DNA from: Aquimarina sp. U1-2
Lineage (GTDB): Bacteria; Bacteroidota; Bacteroidia; Flavobacteriales; Flavobacteriaceae
Reading direction: 5' to 3'
Length of the DNA: 64,000 nucleotides
Assembly (NCBI RefSeq): GCF_017897595.1
Contig: NZ_JAGKIK010000001.1
Coordinates: 372,001 to 436,000, forward strand
Within the stretch, counting starts at the first letter, position 1, and every line of letters begins with the position of its first letter. The notes below the pieces were generated by a model. It was not told where the DNA came from. It searched no databases and saw only the letters and a program-made list of their open reading frames with translations. The translations under genes and the position numbers were made by a program. Positions 46,119 to 55,219 of this stretch are shown one piece after another.

Positions 46119-46266
46119 TTCTACTTTGAAATTGCTCAAATAAAAGGCAGTCACTTTTTGTTTAGACAAAAAAGAAAACTCAATTATAGGCCCTAGCTAC
46201 GGTTGCTTTTTATGTCGAAGTATAAACGGAAAAGGGCAATCTTTAGTGAGTAGTTTTAAAGTGGAA
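46119..46266. repeat. Inverted-repeat-bounded element related to family C
   Basis: Imperfect 20-bp arms (TTCTACTTTGAAATTGCTCA and the complement of 46247-46266, about 16 of 20 matching). Inside, TGTTTAG and CCCTAGCTACGG occur at the same 35-base spacing as TGCTTAG and CCTTAGCTACGG in the element at 11166-11327. The stretch 46267-46724 shows no gene. Confidence 0.45.
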
Positions 46267-46724
46267 GTGATATAAAACCAGTTTAGTACAAGCTTTTAAA
46301 GAGGGGCTTTGCTCCCTTTCTTTTGAAGGCGATACCAAAGTAAGGACTGGCGAGATAGAGCGCGGAAAAAGGGATGGATGTTTACGTCAGTTCAATCACT
46401 AGATAAAATTTTTATAGAATGTCTCAACCAAGGCAGGCGAAAGTAAATGAATACTATTCAACAAATTAATCATCGAACACAGATTTGTATAGACTATTTT
46501 AAAACAGCGCCATAAGAATATACTACCAAATCTACTTGTTCATTTTCCTTCCTTCCTCATTAAAAAAACCATTGCTATCGACAGATATAAAAGACTGCAC
46601 AACAAGACAGAAGAAAAAAGCTTATGTTCAAGTTGTATTAGGATTAGTACCTACTTAGGTATATTTTTATCTCGAAGAGGTTTTACTAGTATTCTCTATA
46701 ATAATGAAACCATTCAAAAATATA

Positions 46725-47612
46725 TTAGTTTGATGCAGTTCTATGTCTTTCTCTGGCTAATAATGTATTTTTGAGTAACATTGCTATAGTCATAGGACCT
46801 ACACCACCTGGAACAGGAGTAATATAAGATGCTTTTTTACTTACATTTTCAAAGTCAACATCACCTACTATGCTGTACCCTTTTGGCTTAGTATCATCGG
46901 CAACCCTTGTAATTCCGACATCTATCACTACAGCATCATCTCTTACCATTTCAGCTTTGAGAAAATTTGGTACTCCTAATGCCGATATTACAATATCTGC
47001 CTGAGAAATAATTTGTGTGATATTTTTGGTATGACTATGGGTTAGTGTTACCGTAGAATTACCTGGCCACCCTTTCCTTCCCATTAAAATACTCATAGGT
47101 CGCCCCACAATATGACTTCTACCTATAACTACCGTATGTTTTCCTTTGGTATCTACATTGTATCTTTCTAATAACTCTAATATCCCAAAAGGTGTAGCGG
47201 GTATAAAGGTAGACATATCCAAAGCCATTTTTCCAAAATTCATAGGATGAAAACCATCCACATCTTTATCTGGGTCTACTGCTAACAATACCTTTTGGGT
47301 GTCGATTTGCGGGGGTAAGGGCAACTGAACTATAAAACCATCGATATCTTCATTTTCATTGAGTTCTTTGATTTTAGCTAGCAATTCAATTTCACTGGTT
47401 GTACTTGGCATTCTAACCAAAGTAGACTCAAAACCAACACGCTCGCAAGCTTTTACCTTACTACCTACATATGTTAAACTGGCACCATCACTACCTACCA
47501 ACACAGCTGCCAGATGTGGAACTTTTTCGCCACGTTGCTTTATTTTTTGAACCTCAGCAGTGATCTCTTCCTTAATATCATTACTGACCTTTTTCCCATC
47601 AAGTATTTCCAT
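46725..47612 (-). CDS. folD: Bifunctional methylenetetrahydrofolate dehydrogenase/cyclohydrolase
   Basis: 295 residues. FolD signatures are complete: SLTYVGSKVKACERVGF with the catalytic Lys, GFIVQLPLPPQ, DKDVDGFHPMNFG, VIGRSHIVGRP, and TPVPGGVGPMTIAML at the C-terminus. It interconverts methylene- and formyl-tetrahydrofolate with NADP. It lies downstream of ffh on the same strand, a common flavobacterial order, but the 135-base gap contains a repeat and a C-tract. Confidence 0.97.
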   Translation of the reverse strand: MEILDGKKVSNDIKEEITAEVQKIKQRGEKVPHLAAVLVGSDGASLTYVGSKVKACERVGFESTLVRMPSTTSEIELLAKIKELNENEDIDGFIVQLPLPPQIDTQKVLLAVDPDKDVDGFHPMNFGKMALDMSTFIPATPFGILELLERYNVDTKGKHTVVIGRSHIVGRPMSILMGRKGWPGNSTVTLTHSHTKNITQIISQADIVISALGVPNFLKAEMVRDDAVVIDVGITRVADDTKPKGYSIVGDVDFENVSKKASYITPVPGGVGPMTIAMLLKNTLLARERHRTASN

Positions 47613-47671
47613 TCCCCTAATTATATTCTATCTATTATTTAAATGTATTGGCTGTACCAAAGTATATAATA

Positions 47672-47680
47672 CCCCCCCCC
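47672..47680. repeat. Nine-C homopolymer tract
   Basis: CCCCCCCCC followed by GGG in an otherwise AT-rich genome, 60 bases upstream of the folD start codon. Confidence 0.8.
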
Positions 47681-47690
47681 GGGCTTGCCT

Positions 47691-47739
47691 CGAAATTGAA
47701 AAATTGTTTTCAACGAATGCCTCGTGAGCTTGCCCAGAG
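47691..47739 (-). repeat. Short dispersed repeat (family F), copy 2
   Basis: Reverse complement of 42614-42660 with few changes. It also holds the stem TGCCTC/GAGGCA on its right side, directly behind the ffh stop, where it may act as a weak terminator. Confidence 0.65.
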
Positions 47740-47747
47740 GCAATGTA

Positions 47748-49076
47748 CTATCGCATTTTCCCCATCATCTGCATCATTCGTTTTCCACCACCGCCTTGCA
47801 TCATCTTCATCATTTTACTCATTTGATCAAACTGTTTTAGCAATTGGTTAACCTGTTGTATCGACGTTCCTGAGCCTTTACCAATACGTTTTTTTCTACT
47901 GGCATTGATTATTTGGGGTTTGGATCGCTCTACCGGGGTCATCGAATGGATGATGGCTTCAATATGTTTGAAAGCATCGTCATCGATATCCATGTTTTTC
48001 ATCATTTTTCCGGCTCCGGGAATCATACCAACAAGGTCTTTCATATTACCCATTTTCTTAATCTGCTGAATTTGCTTTAGAAAATCATCGAATCCAAATT
48101 GATTTTTAGCGATTTTCTTTTGCAACTTTCTCGCTTCTTCTTCATCAAATTGTTCCTGAGCTCTTTCTACAAGAGAAACCACATCTCCCATTCCCAAAAT
48201 ACGATCGGCCATACGAGAAGGATAGAATACATCGATAGCCTCCATTTTTTCTCCGGTACCGATAAACTTAATCGGCTTGTTGACTACAGATTTTATAGAT
48301 ATTGCGGCACCACCCCTGGTATCACCATCTAATTTGGTAAGAATAACACCATCAAAATTTAAAACATCATTAAAGGCTTTGGCTGTATTTACTGCATCCT
48401 GACCTGTCATAGCATCTACAACAAACAGAGTTTCATCAGGCTGTATGGCTTTATGAATATTCGCGATTTCTGTCATCATTGCCTCGTCTACTGCTAATCG
48501 ACCTGCGGTATCGATAAGCACTACGTTAAAACCGTTGGCTTTGGCATGTGCAACTCCTGCTTTAGCAATAGCTACAGGATCATTATTACCTCTATCGCTA
48601 AACACCTCAACATTAATCTGCTCTCCTACTACATGTAATTGATCAATCGCAGCAGGCCTGTATACATCACATGCTACTAATAGCGGTCTTTTAGTTTTTT
48701 TATTTTTGAGAAAGTTGGCTAATTTTCCTGAAAACGTAGTTTTACCAGACCCCTGAAGTCCTGACATTAATATTACTGCAGGGTTTCCTGATAAATTAAC
48801 TCCTGCAGCATCCCCACCCATCAACTCGGTAAGTTCATCTTTTACCAACTTGACCATAAGTTGCCCTGGTTTAAGACTTTTTAAAACATCTTGTCCCAGT
48901 GCTTTTTCTTTTACTGTTGCCGTAAACTCTTTGGCAATTTTATAGTTTACATCGGCATCTACCAGGGCTCTACGTACCTCTTTTAATGTTTCGGCGACAT
49001 TAATTTCAGTAATTTGCCCGTGACCTTTTAAAATATGTAACGCTTTATCTAACTTATCACTTAAATTATCAAACAT
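47748..49076 (-). CDS. ffh: Signal recognition particle protein Ffh
   Basis: 442 residues. The N-domain helices (1-90) are followed by the G-domain with GLQGSGKTT, DVYRPAAIDQL, DTAGR, TKLDGDTRGG and IGTGEKMEAIDVFYP, and the Met-rich M-domain (about 300-442) ending MMKMMQGGGGKRMMQMMGKMR-like. It binds signal peptides and 4.5S RNA for co-translational targeting. The 4.5S RNA was not seen in the window. Confidence 0.97.
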   Translation of the reverse strand: MFDNLSDKLDKALHILKGHGQITEINVAETLKEVRRALVDADVNYKIAKEFTATVKEKALGQDVLKSLKPGQLMVKLVKDELTELMGGDAAGVNLSGNPAVILMSGLQGSGKTTFSGKLANFLKNKKTKRPLLVACDVYRPAAIDQLHVVGEQINVEVFSDRGNNDPVAIAKAGVAHAKANGFNVVLIDTAGRLAVDEAMMTEIANIHKAIQPDETLFVVDAMTGQDAVNTAKAFNDVLNFDGVILTKLDGDTRGGAAISIKSVVNKPIKFIGTGEKMEAIDVFYPSRMADRILGMGDVVSLVERAQEQFDEEEARKLQKKIAKNQFGFDDFLKQIQQIKKMGNMKDLVGMIPGAGKMMKNMDIDDDAFKHIEAIIHSMTPVERSKPQIINASRKKRIGKGSGTSIQQVNQLLKQFDQMSKMMKMMQGGGGKRMMQMMGKMR

Positions 49077-49151
49077 ATGTATATCCTATTTTGAAAATAG
49101 CTATGTGTTTTTATAGCAAAATGCAAATTTAGGGATTTATCGTGGATTACC

Positions 49152-49319
49152 AGATTTCTAAGCTACAAAGTTATGGAATTGATGAGTTGCGGAGTTTGTG
49201 AGTTTTTGAGTCTGTGAGTGGGTGAGTCTGTGAGTTGCTAAGTTGCTAAGAATCTAGGTTACTAAGCCGTTGAGCCATAAGGCTGCAAAGTTGCAGAGTT
49301 AGCTGGAATCTAAGTTTTT
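49152..49319 (+). repeat. Degenerate 8-bp-period array, 21 units
   Basis: Can be cut without gaps into octamers such as GAGTCTGT, GAGTGGGT, GAGTTGCT, AAGTTGCT, AAGAATCT, AGGTTACT, AAGCCGTT, AAGTTGCA; the consensus is (A/G)AGTTNCT. Purines hold the first positions and pyrimidines the fourth, fifth and last in most units. The pattern fades out in 49320-49370. It lies between the ffh start and the fasciclin gene terminator. It encodes no frame. Confidence 0.75.
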
Positions 49320-49495
49320 ATGAAGCCGTAAGGTTTTATGGTTGCTAGAGATCTATATTACTGAATTTTTAAGTTCTCACACTCAATACTCAATACTTAC
49401 TACTGAACCACTTTTATATTTTTTATTTACAATTTTGCTTTTATATTTCTAACTCCATGGCTCCCAACCCATTATTATAGCATATAAGATGCAAT

Positions 49496-49545
49496 AAAAA
49501 AGCGATATTTAACATTGTCGTATACAATGGCAAATACCGCTTTTA
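49496..49545 (-). terminator. Terminator of the first fasciclin gene
   Basis: Arms AGCGATATTTAACATTGT and ACAATGGCAAATACCGCT pair with three mismatches around CGTAT; on the minus strand the stem is followed by TTTTTT. It lies 50 bases after the stop at 49595. Confidence 0.75.
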
Positions 49546-49594
49546 TGAAATAATCAAAATCTGAGTGGCTAACTCACGTATTAAATATTCTGGT

Positions 49595-51781
49595 TTACAA
49601 GGATGAAGGTAGTAAAACTCCTTTAATCACATGTACAATACCATTAGATGCTTCTAAATCTGCCATATCCACTTTGATCTCATGGTTAAGTAAAACATCG
49701 CCTCTCGAATTCATTTCAATAGTAACTACTTCTCCCTGTACAGTGGTTACCTCTTGTTTTTGTAATAAATCTGCAGCTGTAAATTTACCTGCGGCTACAT
49801 GATATAGTAATACTTCTTTTAAAGCCTCGCCAGACGGAATACCATCTAAGGCTAAAAAAGCATTGTTGGTAGGTGCAAATACTGTAAAAGGACCGTCACC
49901 ACTTAACGTATTTACCAAATCTGCGGTTTGTAAGGCTCCTACTAAGGTGGATAGTTGCGGAGTATTTACAGCAATTTCTACGATAGATTGTAAAGGTGAA
50001 GGCGGTAATAATACTCCGTCGATAACATGTACAATACCATTCGAAGCCTCAATATCTGCAATGCTCACACGAATAGATTCATTCAAAAATACGTCACCAT
50101 TTCTCATTTGAATCGTAACCTCATCTCCCTGAACTGTGGTCACCGTTTGTTTTTGCAATAAATCTGCTGCCTTAAATTTACCTGCAGCTACGTGATATAA
50201 TAATACTTCTTTGAGCGCATCGCCAGAAGGAATTGCATCTAAAGCTTCAAAAGCCGCATTGGTAGGTGCAAACACAGTAAAAGGACCGTCACCATTAAGG
50301 GTATTCACCAAATTGGCAGTTTGTAGTGCTCCAACCAATGTTGATAATGTTGGGGTAGCTACAGCAATTTCTACGATAGATTGTAGCGGTGAAGGTGGTA
50401 GCAACACTCCATTGATTATATGCACAATACCGTTTGACGCTTCAATATCTGCGGTAATAACTTCTATGTTACCATTTAGGATAACATTACCAGCATTATT
50501 TACTTCGATAGTTACTTCATCTCCTTGAACTGTAGTAACCGTTTGTCTTTGGATTAAGTCTTGTGCTGTAAATTTACCTGCGGCTACGTGATATAATAAT
50601 ACTTCTTTGAGCGCATCGCCAGAAGGAATTGTATCTAGGGCTTCAAAAGCTGCATTGGTAGGTGCGAATACTGTAAATGGTCCTTCACCGCTTAAAGTGT
50701 CGACTAATTCTGCTGATTGTAAGGCTCCTACCAAAGTAGAAAGCTCTGGCGTTGCTATTGCAATTTCTACAATACTCGAAAGTTCTTCAAAAGACGGTGG
50801 AATTAAAACAGCATCTATTACCTGAATTACCCCATTGGAACCGCCAATATTAGCCGCTAATAATTTAACAGTGTCATTAATAACAATTTCATTATTCTCA
50901 GTTAAGGTTACTTTTACATCTTCACCCTGAAGTGTTTTTACCAATGTTCTGGCTAGTAATTTTGGTGTAGTTAATCTTCCTTGGGCTACGTGATATAATA
51001 GAATCTCTCTTAATGTATCTAGTGGCGGAATTTCATCTAGTGCTTCAAAAGCTGCATCGGTAGGTGCAAATACTGTAAATGGCCCTTCGGCACTTAAAGC
51101 ATCAACCAGTTCTGTAGCTTGCAGTGCGCCTATTAGAGAGGTAAACCTACCATCTTCTACGATAAGCTCTACTATATTTTTATTAGGGAAAATAGTTTGT
51201 GTAAGAGCGGCAGTCCAATCTCCAGATCCGATCCCGTTTCCTGTAAATATAGTAAAGGCACCCGCTTGATTACCTTCATCATCTATTTTTCCTATCCCAA
51301 AGATTAAATCTCTACCAGGTATGTTGATGATTAAGTACACAAATCCGTCACTAATGATAGCACCTCGTGTTCTGGCTTTGCCACCATCTGGCAATACTAA
51401 ATTACCTCGTACCAAAGTAAAATCTGAATGATATAATGTAAAGTTAAGTCTTAACTTTCCTTCCAAATTGGTTCCTTGTCCGGCACCATTGGTTACAGTA
51501 GCTGCAAAATCATATACTCTACGCTCTCGGCTTATGTTTCGTTTTGCATTTTTTGAAGTAGCAAAAGCTTCTTCTTCATTGTCTGGTTCTAATAACTCCC
51601 CATCCACTATATTTTGAGTCATACGTTCGATCTCATCAAAACTTATAATGGTTGACTCTTCTGGGGAAGCTCCCACTTCTGGTGGTGTTTCAGACGGATC
51701 GTCATCTTGACAAGATAGGATCATACTAGTTAAAAAAAGGCACAAAAAGGGTACCGTTAATCTTTTGATTAGCGTTTTCAT
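49595..51781 (-). CDS. Lipoprotein with four fasciclin (FAS1) domains
   Basis: 728 residues. The signal peptide ends in TSMILSCQDDDP, so it is a lipoprotein. Residues about 30-200 are a unique region (RVYDFAATVTNGAGQGTNLEGKLRLNF...). Four FAS1 domains follow at about 205-335, 338-466, 469-597 and 599-728, each with TVFAPTxxAFxAL (H1 box) and ASNGIVHxIxGVLLPP (H2 box). Domains 2-4 are near-identical, showing recent tandem duplication with a period near 393 bp. FAS1 proteins mediate adhesion on the cell surface. A second FAS1 lipoprotein gene is directly upstream. Confidence 0.95.
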   Translation of the reverse strand: MKTLIKRLTVPFLCLFLTSMILSCQDDDPSETPPEVGASPEESTIISFDEIERMTQNIVDGELLEPDNEEEAFATSKNAKRNISRERRVYDFAATVTNGAGQGTNLEGKLRLNFTLYHSDFTLVRGNLVLPDGGKARTRGAIISDGFVYLIINIPGRDLIFGIGKIDDEGNQAGAFTIFTGNGIGSGDWTAALTQTIFPNKNIVELIVEDGRFTSLIGALQATELVDALSAEGPFTVFAPTDAAFEALDEIPPLDTLREILLYHVAQGRLTTPKLLARTLVKTLQGEDVKVTLTENNEIVINDTVKLLAANIGGSNGVIQVIDAVLIPPSFEELSSIVEIAIATPELSTLVGALQSAELVDTLSGEGPFTVFAPTNAAFEALDTIPSGDALKEVLLYHVAAGKFTAQDLIQRQTVTTVQGDEVTIEVNNAGNVILNGNIEVITADIEASNGIVHIINGVLLPPSPLQSIVEIAVATPTLSTLVGALQTANLVNTLNGDGPFTVFAPTNAAFEALDAIPSGDALKEVLLYHVAAGKFKAADLLQKQTVTTVQGDEVTIQMRNGDVFLNESIRVSIADIEASNGIVHVIDGVLLPPSPLQSIVEIAVNTPQLSTLVGALQTADLVNTLSGDGPFTVFAPTNNAFLALDGIPSGEALKEVLLYHVAAGKFTAADLLQKQEVTTVQGEVVTIEMNSRGDVLLNHEIKVDMADLEASNGIVHVIKGVLLPSSL

Positions 51782-51835
51782 AATAAAAAGTTTTAAAAAT
51801 TAGTGTGAAAAATTAGATACTTGTGTAGAAAAAAT

Positions 51836-51881
51836 CCGAGCTGTTTATGATAAAAATATATCGGGAAAATAAACAGCCCGG
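51836..51881 (-). terminator. Terminator of the second fasciclin gene
   Basis: Arms CCGAGCTGTTTAT and ATAAACAGCCCGG (12 of 13 pairs) followed on the minus strand by GATTTTTT, 35 bases after the stop at 51916; the two fasciclin genes are therefore probably separate transcripts or only partly coupled. Confidence 0.75.
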
Positions 51882-51915
51882 ATTGTCGAGGGTTTTACTA
51901 AACTACCTCAATAAT

Positions 51916-53793
51916 TTATGGTTGTTGCATTGCTGTTGGTGACAATACTTGATCTATTGCATGGATAACTCCATTCGTTGCTTGTACATCAGCTTGTACA
52001 ATTGCACTTGCAGTCATATTACCTACACCTTGTACAGTAGCTGGGTCTGCAGAGATGGTAACATTGGCTCCGTTTACTGTAGCAACTTCTCCTGCAACAC
52101 TAGCCAAATCTGTGGATCTTACATTGCTTTGAGCGATTACATGATATGTTAAAACTGCCCTTAATTCATTACCAGTAGGCACACTAGATAAATTATCAAA
52201 AGCTGCATTGGTCGGTGCAAAAATAGTAAAAGGTGCTTCTGGAGTACCAGTACCGTTAGTGGCTTGTAAAGCTGTTACCAAATCTGCATTAGTTAATTGC
52301 TGAGCCAATGTTGAAAAATTAGGATCTGCAGTTGCAAATGTAGTAACATCTGGTAAGGTAATCACCTCGTCTACTACATGTACAATACCATTTCGCGCAT
52401 CAACATCGGGACCTGTAACTGTAGCGACACCATTTAATATTACTCCTCCATCAATATTTATAAAAATACTTAAGTTATTATCAGTATCTCCATAAGTAGC
52501 CAATGTGGTTCTATATCGGCTTCCTTGTGTCACAAACATACTTGCACTTATTGCGTCGCTATCTACAATAACATGATTTAACAATATCTGTGTCAAATCT
52601 TCTACGGGAATGTCTTCTAAGTCTCTACCATCTAATAATGTTCTAAAAGCATCATCGGTTGGTGCAAAAACGGTATATGCATTTCCATCGGCAGCAGGTC
52701 GGTCTAATACATCATTTAATTCTGTTCTATACAATGCTGCTGTTAGCAAATCTAATCCTGGTGTAGCTACAGCTCTGGCCGTTATACTTCTATCTAAAAC
52801 ATCATCGGCAAGAGCAGCAGCCGGCAATAACACTTTATCAATAGCATGTATCACACCGTTGGTTGCTTTTACATCAGTTGCAATAATAGTAGCATCTACA
52901 CCAGTTTCATCTTCTATGACCGCTTCATTATCTTCAATAAAAATACCACTATACCGCTCTCCCTGTAAGGTTGCAGGAGCTTCTCCCTCTACCAAATCTG
53001 GAATGCCTGCAGCCAGTAGTCTAGTTCCTGGTATTACATGATAATTTAATACGATAGCTAGCTGCTCTGGAGTTATGCTGCCTACTGCAGTATTTGTAAT
53101 TGTGTTTGCAGCAATCCCAAATCGAGCTGCCAAATCTAAAAAGGCATCATTGGTAGGTGCAAAAACTGTAAATGGCGAGGATTCAGTCCCGCTTAATGTA
53201 GCTGCATAATCAACATCTGGCGTTCTTGTAGTAAGTGATAATGCCAATTGACTAAAATTAGGATCTGCTACTGCAAATGTAGCAACTGTGGGTAACGCGA
53301 TTACAGCGTCTACGGCATGGATAATTCCGTTAGTTTGATTAAGATTCGGAGTCGTTACATTAGCAGAACCGTTAATCACTACACCACTGTCGCTATTATT
53401 TACATACGTGCTAAAATTGGCAAGATTATCTCTATATCCGGTGGTTAGCTGTGCAGAAGTAAGCGCATCTCCCAGTACATGATTTAATAAAATAGGCTCT
53501 AGCTGTTCTTTTGTAGCAGCATCTAACGTAAGATTATTTGCTGTTAAAAATGCGTCAAAAGCTGCATTATTTGGTGCAAATACAGTAAAATTACCTTCTC
53601 CTGATAGTGTTGCAACTAATTCAGCCTTCTCTAATGCGGCTAATAAAGAACTATAATCAGGATTACCTGCTACAAACTCTGCAATAGTCGTAGTCGCTGG
53701 TGGAAAGGTCGTGTCGTCATCATCACTACAAGCTACAAAGCTAGTAACAAATAAGACTACAAAGAGTGTTTTAAAAATGTGTTTCATCTTCAT
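51916..53793 (-). CDS. Lipoprotein with four diverged fasciclin (FAS1) domains
   Basis: 625 residues. Lipoprotein signal LFVVLFVTSFVACSDDDD. Four FAS1 domains at about 35-165, 170-330, 335-485 and 488-622, each with the TVFAPTxxAF box and a xTNGxIHAxD box. Unlike the neighbour, these four domains are well diverged from one another. Domains 2 and 3 have insertions. It is likely an outer-surface adhesin; the two FAS1 genes are adjacent and in the same direction but differ in N-terminal architecture. Confidence 0.94.
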   Translation of the reverse strand: MKMKHIFKTLFVVLFVTSFVACSDDDDTTFPPATTTIAEFVAGNPDYSSLLAALEKAELVATLSGEGNFTVFAPNNAAFDAFLTANNLTLDAATKEQLEPILLNHVLGDALTSAQLTTGYRDNLANFSTYVNNSDSGVVINGSANVTTPNLNQTNGIIHAVDAVIALPTVATFAVADPNFSQLALSLTTRTPDVDYAATLSGTESSPFTVFAPTNDAFLDLAARFGIAANTITNTAVGSITPEQLAIVLNYHVIPGTRLLAAGIPDLVEGEAPATLQGERYSGIFIEDNEAVIEDETGVDATIIATDVKATNGVIHAIDKVLLPAAALADDVLDRSITARAVATPGLDLLTAALYRTELNDVLDRPAADGNAYTVFAPTDDAFRTLLDGRDLEDIPVEDLTQILLNHVIVDSDAISASMFVTQGSRYRTTLATYGDTDNNLSIFINIDGGVILNGVATVTGPDVDARNGIVHVVDEVITLPDVTTFATADPNFSTLAQQLTNADLVTALQATNGTGTPEAPFTIFAPTNAAFDNLSSVPTGNELRAVLTYHVIAQSNVRSTDLASVAGEVATVNGANVTISADPATVQGVGNMTASAIVQADVQATNGVIHAIDQVLSPTAMQQP

Positions 53794-53917
53794 GGTGTTT
53801 AAATTTATTGTTTAATGATTAAACAACTGATTGTAAAAAATTCGAACCCCAGCATGCCATTTTAGCAGTATTTTAACTTTTTGTTTAATAGTTACAAATT
53901 TTTGTTAAACAATAAAC

Positions 53918-54092
53918 GAATATCCGTAATTTAACCAAACCGGTTTGTGTCAAGCTGAATACTGAAACGAGTTCAGCACAGGCTCGTTTCAGCTTCTTAT
54001 CTTAATTTATTGAAAATAAACGTAATGAGATCCTGAAATGAATTCAGGATGACTTCTCAGTTAAATTTTAGGTATAATAACGGACAATCAAT
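53918..54092 (+). repeat. Dispersed repeat family B, copy 3
   Basis: Nearly identical to 27674-27848. The main hairpin arms are CTGAAACGAG (53962-53971) and CTCGTTTCAG (53983-53992). It is followed after 10 bases by a family A copy in the same orientation order as at 21.3-21.8 kb. Confidence 0.85.
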
Positions 54093-54102
54093 AACAGTAA
54101 TT

Positions 54103-54328
54103 AAACCCGGTTTATGTATTAGAATTTCGTAATGAGGGTTGAAAATGCCACGACAAAGCATTGCTTTGGGCGAGATATAGCGTTGGAAGAGTGTTTTCTA
54201 AGTTTCAGCATAGCAGTTTATCCTGAGCGGAGTCGAAGGGCTACGGTGAAACTTAAAAATACGACGTAGTGCTTGGTTTTGAAGCAGTTTAAAGCCGTAA
54301 TAGATTTTCTAACGCATAAAGCGGGTTA
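54103..54328 (+). repeat. Dispersed repeat family A, full reference copy
   Basis: About 226 bp with imperfect 21-bp terminal inverted repeats (left AACCCGGTTTATGTATTAG, right the complement of AACCCGCTTTATGCGTTAG; 18 of 21 match). Inside, arms AAGTTTCA and TGAAACTT enclose CATAGC...GGCTAC and GAGCGGAGTCGAAGGGC, a long imperfect hairpin. No open frame, so non-autonomous. Other copies: 62659-62879 (full), 34183-34359, 42661-42826, 43864-44122 and 21265-21564. Confidence 0.85.
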
Positions 54329-54562
54329 AAGATCGATAGTTCTTAACCCGGGTTATAATTAATTATTAACGCGCATGTTTATCATTCCAGATTAGGATAG
54401 CTGATGTATGAAACGGGACAAGACTATTATGCTTTTGAAAACTCATAAGATGATACATTTAACGTATCCCACATTTTATAAAGTTAGTTTTTGAGGAAGA
54501 TTGAAAACGTATAAGCTAATGTAAATACTCTATTCTGAAAAAAAAGAATTACCAAAATAGTA

Positions 54563-55219
54563 CTATTCATCATTCTCATCACAGGCCGAAACAACTTTAG
54601 AAATTGCTTCCTGCAAGCCGCTGTTATGCTGTGTATCTATGCTCTCACCAGTATATAATACCAAATCAATAGGATAATTTATACTAAAGCTGGTATTCTC
54701 ATCAATAGAAGACATAAAAAGAAAAAAATCAAAATCGTGATTAAGTAAAGTAGCACTTAAAGAATTTGATCTAGTATTAAAGGTAGATATCTGAATAGGA
54801 TAAATAAAATCGATACATTCTATATCCTCATCGTCAACCTCACATTGACTACTTATCGCTTCTAACTCTTTTACAGAATTGATAGTAGCTTGTTGGTAAT
54901 CAGAAAATGTTACCATCACCGGAAACTGTATGTCGATGCGATCTGTACTGCCAATTGTATTGTAATCTTCACGTTGTAATATCGTTTTTGGCTCTCCATT
55001 TACTAATAATATGTAAGGCAAGTCAATACTAAAACAATTCCCTCCGTCGACAATATCATCATATGATCCGTCGTGTATCACAACATTTTTCATAAGTTTT
55101 GCCAATGTAGAATTTGTAGAGATTGTAGTATCGATCGTTGGATCGATGAGTTCTCTTTCTTCTTCCTGGCATGAACTCATCATAAAACATGTAATGACTA
55201 TGATTAGAAAATTCTTCAT
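54563..55219 (-). CDS. Lipoprotein of unknown function beside a sigma/anti-sigma/TonB locus
   Basis: 218 residues from the ATG at 55219 (MKNFLIIVITCFMMSSCQEEE); a TTG three codons earlier is in frame but weaker. A lipoprotein signal is clear. The mature part has two similar blocks with CFSIDLPYILLVNGEP and CIDFIYPIQIS / FSINYPIDLVLYTGE, suggesting two related beta domains. I do not recognise a named family. It is divergent from the ECF sigma gene, so it may belong to the same regulon. Confidence 0.75.
   Translation of the reverse strand: MKNFLIIVITCFMMSSCQEEERELIDPTIDTTISTNSTLAKLMKNVVIHDGSYDDIVDGGNCFSIDLPYILLVNGEPKTILQREDYNTIGSTDRIDIQFPVMVTFSDYQQATINSVKELEAISSQCEVDDEDIECIDFIYPIQISTFNTRSNSLSATLLNHDFDFFLFMSSIDENTSFSINYPIDLVLYTGESIDTQHNSGLQEAISKVVSACDENDE

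Noticed and set aside
46648..46661. TACCTACTTAGGTA palindrome followed by T-rich sequence
   Set aside because: The two-base centre and weak stem make a poor terminator, and no plus-strand gene ends nearby.
49152..49319. Possible CRISPR array
   Set aside because: Repeat units are 8 bp, degenerate and contiguous, with no spacers and no cas genes in the window.
50211..53041. Plus-strand frames of 72-143 residues rich in Ser/Ala/Val
   Set aside because: Antisense shadows of the repeated FAS1 domains; they recur with the repeat period.
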